Positions 13,364-16,118 of a DNA stretch of 16,118 bases are shown here, one piece after another (position 1 is the stretch's first letter; every line of letters begins with the position of its first letter). The stretch lies in the NCBI GenBank assembly GCA_964572965.1, contig CAZNHL010000077.1:1-16118 (forward strand), given 5' to 3'. Below the pieces are notes generated by a model. The model saw only the letters and a list, made by a program, of their open reading frames with translations, was not told the origin of the DNA and did not search any database. The position numbers and the translations under genes are program-made. Origin of the DNA: CAZNHL01 sp964572965 (lineage in GTDB: Bacteria; Bacteroidota; Bacteroidia; Cytophagales; UBA9547).

Positions 13364-14131
13364 ATGCTTGCATATACAGAAAGAGGTAACGGAGAAACAT
13401 TGGTATTAATCCATGGATTTTGTGAAAACAAAGCTGTTTGGGACGATTTCATTGAGCCTTTATCAAAAAACTACCGGGTCATAACGCTTGATCTTCCGGG
13501 TTTCGGAGACAGCCTCAACGATGTCCGCTTCTACTCAATGGAAGCCATGGCAGATGCCGTTTACCAATTGCTGGTACAACTGGAAGTTAAAAAATGTGTT
13601 ATGGTAGGCCACTCTCTGGGTGGTTATGTAACCCTTGCCTTCGCTGACAAATACGCTGACATGTTACTTGGTATCGGTCTTTTCCATTCTTCGGCATTTC
13701 CTGATTCAGAAGAAAAACGCCAGAACAGAAATAAGGTCATAGACTATGTGGAAAGAAATGGTGTGGAAGCATTTATCCGCCCCTTTGTACCTCCATTGTT
13801 TTTCATGCGCAACCGTGAACGCTGCGAGAAAGACATTCAGAAAATGATCGACATTGGTCTGGAGACGCCATTGGAGACAATAACACATGTAACCAAAGCC
13901 ATGCGCGACCGCGAAGACCGTGTGCCTTTATTAAATACTTTATCTTTCCCTGTCTTATTTATTGTCGGTAAAGAAGACGGCTCTGTTCCGCTGGAATACA
14001 GCCTGCAGCAAATTCAGTTACCAAAACGAAGTGTTGTATACTTTTTCGAAGAAACAGGACACATGGGCATGTTCGAGAGAAAAGAAGAAACCCTGAAAGC
14101 TGTTGACGCTTTTGTCAGATACTGTAATTAA
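13364..14131 (+). CDS. Alpha/beta hydrolase
   Basis: This 255-residue alpha/beta-fold hydrolase is predicted active. The oxyanion-hole HG is at 17-18 (LIHGFCENKAVWDDF). The nucleophile elbow GHSLGG places the catalytic serine at S84. The acid is D205 in VGKEDGSVP and the histidine is H233 in ETGHMGMFE. The cap region lies at about 115-190. No signal peptide is present, so it is probably cytoplasmic. The family covers esterases, C-C bond hydrolases and others, and the substrate cannot be deduced. A shift to another start is not needed: the ATG at 13364 leads directly into the first strand. rsmI follows after 21 bp on the same strand, which suggests co-transcription without implying a shared pathway. 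Confidence 0.9.
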   Translation: MLAYTERGNGETLVLIHGFCENKAVWDDFIEPLSKNYRVITLDLPGFGDSLNDVRFYSMEAMADAVYQLLVQLEVKKCVMVGHSLGGYVTLAFADKYADMLLGIGLFHSSAFPDSEEKRQNRNKVIDYVERNGVEAFIRPFVPPLFFMRNRERCEKDIQKMIDIGLETPLETITHVTKAMRDREDRVPLLNTLSFPVLFIVGKEDGSVPLEYSLQQIQLPKRSVVYFFEETGHMGMFERKEETLKAVDAFVRYCN

Positions 14132-14152
14132 ATTGCACCGGATATAGCATTC

Positions 14153-14869
14153 ATGGACAATACAGAAAAAACCTCTCTATACCTGGTACCTACGCCTATC
14201 GGAAACCTGGAAGACATTACCCTTCGTGCCATCAGGACATTGAAGGAAGTAGATACTATACTTGCTGAAGATACACGTACTTCAGGTTTTTTGCTGAAGC
14301 ACCTTGACATAAAAAAGCCTTTGCAAAGCCACCATGCTTTTAATGAACATAAAAGCTTGGACCACCTGGTACAGCGTATGCACAAAGGAGAGGTAATTGC
14401 GCTTATTTCTGATGCAGGTACGCCGGCTATTTCAGATCCGGGATTCCTCCTGGTAAGGGCTGCACTGGTGGCAGGACTGAAAGTAGAATGTTTACCGGGG
14501 CCTACGGCATTTGTTCCGGCATTGGTAAAATCAGGCTTCCCGAGCGACCGTTTTACTTTTGAAGGTTTTTTACCGGTAAAAAAAGGCCGTAAAACACACC
14601 TTGAAAGCCTGCTCAACGAAGAGCGTACCATGATTTTCTATGAAAGCCCTTTCAGGCTTTTGAAAACACTGGAACAGTTCAGAGAATACTATGGCGCAGA
14701 AAGACGCGTTTCTGTTTCACGCGAGCTGACTAAAATGTTTGAAGAAACTTATACAGGAACACTCAACGAAGTAATCACACATTTCTCTGCCAAAACAATC
14801 AAAGGAGAAATTGTAGTAGTCCTTGAAGGCAGAAATCCCAAAGCAAAAGCTTCTGATAACCAGGACTAA
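14153..14869 (+). CDS. rsmI: 16S rRNA (cytidine(1402)-2'-O)-methyltransferase RsmI
   Basis: This 238-residue enzyme is of the tetrapyrrole-methylase-like fold that adds a 2'-O-methyl group to C1402 of 16S rRNA in the ribosomal P site, using S-adenosylmethionine. Family landmarks appear in order: LVPTPIGNLEDITLRA (12-27), EDTRTSG, the SAM-site loop SDAGTPAISDPG, PGPTAFVPAL, FEGFLP, FYESPFR and SRELTK. The length is slightly shorter than the E. coli protein, as is common where the C-terminal extension is absent. It is 21 bp downstream of the hydrolase gene and 38 bp upstream of the secreted-protein gene; that second gap is filled by a heptad repeat array. Confidence 0.96.
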   Translation: MDNTEKTSLYLVPTPIGNLEDITLRAIRTLKEVDTILAEDTRTSGFLLKHLDIKKPLQSHHAFNEHKSLDHLVQRMHKGEVIALISDAGTPAISDPGFLLVRAALVAGLKVECLPGPTAFVPALVKSGFPSDRFTFEGFLPVKKGRKTHLESLLNEERTMIFYESPFRLLKTLEQFREYYGAERRVSVSRELTKMFEETYTGTLNEVITHFSAKTIKGEIVVVLEGRNPKAKASDNQD

Positions 14870-14871
14870 AA

Positions 14872-14906
14872 TCTCAAGACTCAATACCCACTACTCAATA
14901 CTAAAA
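14872..14906. repeat. Degenerate heptamer array abutting a start codon
   Basis: Five in-phase heptads fill the rsmI-to-next-gene gap: TCTCAAG, ACTCAAT, ACCCACT, ACTCAAT and ACTAAAA. A single C then precedes the ATG at 14908. The unit and the final ACTAA are the same as in the array at 1-57, although the two genes downstream are unrelated. No ribosome binding site is otherwise visible. Confidence 0.85.
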
Positions 14907-14907
14907 C

Positions 14908-15606
14908 ATGAAACTAAGACACCTCCTTTCTATTATCCTTGTCCTGGCGTGTTCCCTTGGAACAATGGCACAAAAGAAAGATGCTAAAAAAATTAAGCTG
15001 GTTAAAAAACAGGTAGATAAAAACGTCTCTGTAAAATTACCGGAAAACTTCGTTGTAATGAGTGATGATGACATTGCTAAGAAATATCCGGCTTACCGCA
15101 AACCGGTAGCTACATTTACCAATGAAGACAGAATGATCGACTTTGGTTTCAACGTAGCCAACAACCGTTGGGGAAGTAACCTTGGCCTTTTGCACAGCTT
15201 TTACAGATCAACCATCCTTCAGGTTTATGACAAAGTAGAGTGGATCCAGGATACAATCGTTACTGCAAAGAATCGTAATTTCATTGCTTTCGAGTTTGTT
15301 ACTGAAACCATCAATAAAGAAACTGACCGCCAGCTGCCGCCGATCAGCTATTACCACTATGTACAATACACATTGGTAAAAAATGAAATTTACATTTTCA
15401 ACTTTACTGTTCCGATCCGTCAGAAAGACAAATGGCAGCCAATTGGCCATGAAATTATGCAATCTATCAAAATAGACAACAAGGCAAATCAGCATGAGCA
15501 AAAAGTAATCCGCAAGGAGAAGAAAGAAGGCACCAGACAAAGTGGAACAAGTGTCGATCCTATTTCCAGTCCACAGCCGGAACAACCACAAAAGAAAACA
15601 AAATAA
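14908..15606 (+). CDS. Secreted protein of unknown function
   Basis: This 232-residue exported protein is one I do not recognise with confidence. It has a signal peptide MKLRHLLSIILVLACSLGTMA with probable cleavage before Q22; C15 makes a lipoprotein reading possible but the MA-Q site is the better one. A lysine-rich stretch follows (23-38), then a single mixed domain with VKLPENFVVMSDDDIAKKYP, FNVANNRW, YHYVQYTLVKNEIYIFNFTVP and HEIMQSIKI, which loosely recalls PsbP/DUF1795-like domains. The tail from about residue 195 is charged and low in complexity (KKEGTRQSGTS, then Pro/Gln-rich, ending in KKTK) and probably disordered. Its stop TAA overlaps the tadA ATG (TAATG), suggesting translational coupling. 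Conserved linkage with tadA would have to be checked in relatives. Confidence 0.8.
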   Translation: MKLRHLLSIILVLACSLGTMAQKKDAKKIKLVKKQVDKNVSVKLPENFVVMSDDDIAKKYPAYRKPVATFTNEDRMIDFGFNVANNRWGSNLGLLHSFYRSTILQVYDKVEWIQDTIVTAKNRNFIAFEFVTETINKETDRQLPPISYYHYVQYTLVKNEIYIFNFTVPIRQKDKWQPIGHEIMQSIKIDNKANQHEQKVIRKEKKEGTRQSGTSVDPISSPQPEQPQKKTK

Positions 15607-16058
15607 TGTCGCTACTGAGTGTACATAGCGACGAACACTTCATGCGAGAAGCCATGAAGGAAGCGCAACAGGCTTTCAACGAAGGAGAGATTCCCGTAGG
15701 GGCCGTTGTTGTTTGTCAGAACAGGATTATTGCACGGGGTTACAACCAGACAGAAAAGCTGAACGACGTAACTGCACATGCCGAAATGATTGCCATTACG
15801 GCAGCAGCAAATTACCTTGGCGCCAAATACCTGGTTGATTGCACTTTATATGTGACGCTTGAACCATGTATTATGTGCTCAGGCGCTTTGTTCTGGTCGC
15901 AGGTGGGGAGAATCGTTTTTGCCGCTACAGATCCCAAACGCGGTTTCAGCCGATTAGAGGAAAATATCCTTCATCCGAAAACTGAGCTGAAATACGGCGT
16001 TCTTGAGAAGGAAAGTGAAGAATTGCTGAGAGAGTTTTTCAGGAAGTTGCGGGAGTAG
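15606..16058 (+). CDS. tadA: tRNA-specific adenosine deaminase TadA
   Basis: This 150-residue zinc deaminase converts adenosine 34 to inosine in the anticodon of tRNA-Arg(ACG), an essential function in most bacteria. The catalytic motif HAE is at 58-60 (H58 zinc ligand, E60 proton shuttle) and the second zinc site is PCIMC with C88 and C91. The family context EIPVGAVVV, NDVTAHAEMIAI, LYVTLEPCIMCSGAL and DPKRG(F) identifies TadA over cytidine or guanine deaminases, although general nucleoside deaminases are close relatives. The chosen ATG overlaps the stop of the preceding gene by one base. An alternative start at 15642 (Met13, MREAMKEA) would also give a normal N-terminus, but the overlap supports the first. 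The last 60 bp of the window after its stop hold no clear feature. Confidence 0.93.
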   Translation: MSLLSVHSDEHFMREAMKEAQQAFNEGEIPVGAVVVCQNRIIARGYNQTEKLNDVTAHAEMIAITAAANYLGAKYLVDCTLYVTLEPCIMCSGALFWSQVGRIVFAATDPKRGFSRLEENILHPKTELKYGVLEKESEELLREFFRKLRE

Positions 16059-16118
16059 ACTTGTGGCTTCGATTTCTATGGTTTAAACAATAGCAGTGGT
16101 ATAAATTTTATCATATTT

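Noticed and set aside
16059..16118. GTTTAAAC palindrome near the right edge as an operator or attachment site
   Set aside because: It is an 8-bp palindrome in AT-rich DNA with no partner or context; expected by chance.

Overview
The window looks like a chromosomal segment from a member of the Bacteroidota, at roughly 40% GC by eye. The evidence is the protein families present, the lack of clear Shine-Dalgarno sequences before most starts, and one very good Bacteroidota-type promoter (TTTG, 20 bp, TAnnTTTG) in front of a toxin-antitoxin operon. I cannot place it below phylum; Chitinophagia or Sphingobacteriia-like lineages would fit. It is mostly ordinary housekeeping DNA. No phage, insertion sequence, CRISPR array, tRNA or rRNA is visible. 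One 10-N scaffold gap shows that the source is a draft assembly.

Layout. (a) 1-1817, plus strand: a tandem heptamer array, an orphan radical SAM/SPASM enzyme, a tiny membrane protein with an HExxH motif, and a DUF3817 membrane protein, closed by a perfect bidirectional terminator. (b) 1869-5483, minus strand: a SNF2-family helicase, then a higBA toxin-antitoxin operon with its own promoter and a palindromic operator. (c) 5484-5702: a divergent intergenic region holding a strikingly phased 7/8-bp repeat array. (d) 5703-11820, plus strand: polA, an OsmC-like peroxidase and a HAD phosphatase in a tight cluster, then a secreted TPR protein and a lipoprotein, ending in a second bidirectional terminator. 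(e) 11832-13193, minus strand: a DUF937-TM-OmpA protein containing the N gap. (f) 13364-16058, plus strand: an alpha/beta hydrolase, rsmI (16S rRNA methylation), a secreted protein of unknown function and tadA (tRNA adenosine deaminase), the last two overlapping by one base.

How the genes relate. PolA carries a clamp-binding-like QMSLF motif in its linker, and the divergent SNF2 ATPase also acts on DNA. rsmI and tadA both modify RNA of the translation machinery. higBA appears self-regulating: the inverted repeat that HigA probably binds covers the promoter -7 element.

The least explained signals are the intergenic heptad-phased arrays at 1-57, 5519-5587 and 14872-14906. Two of them end in nearly the same ACTAA-type sequence a few bases before a start codon. 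The small HExxH protein is also poorly explained. No clearly new multi-gene system is visible.
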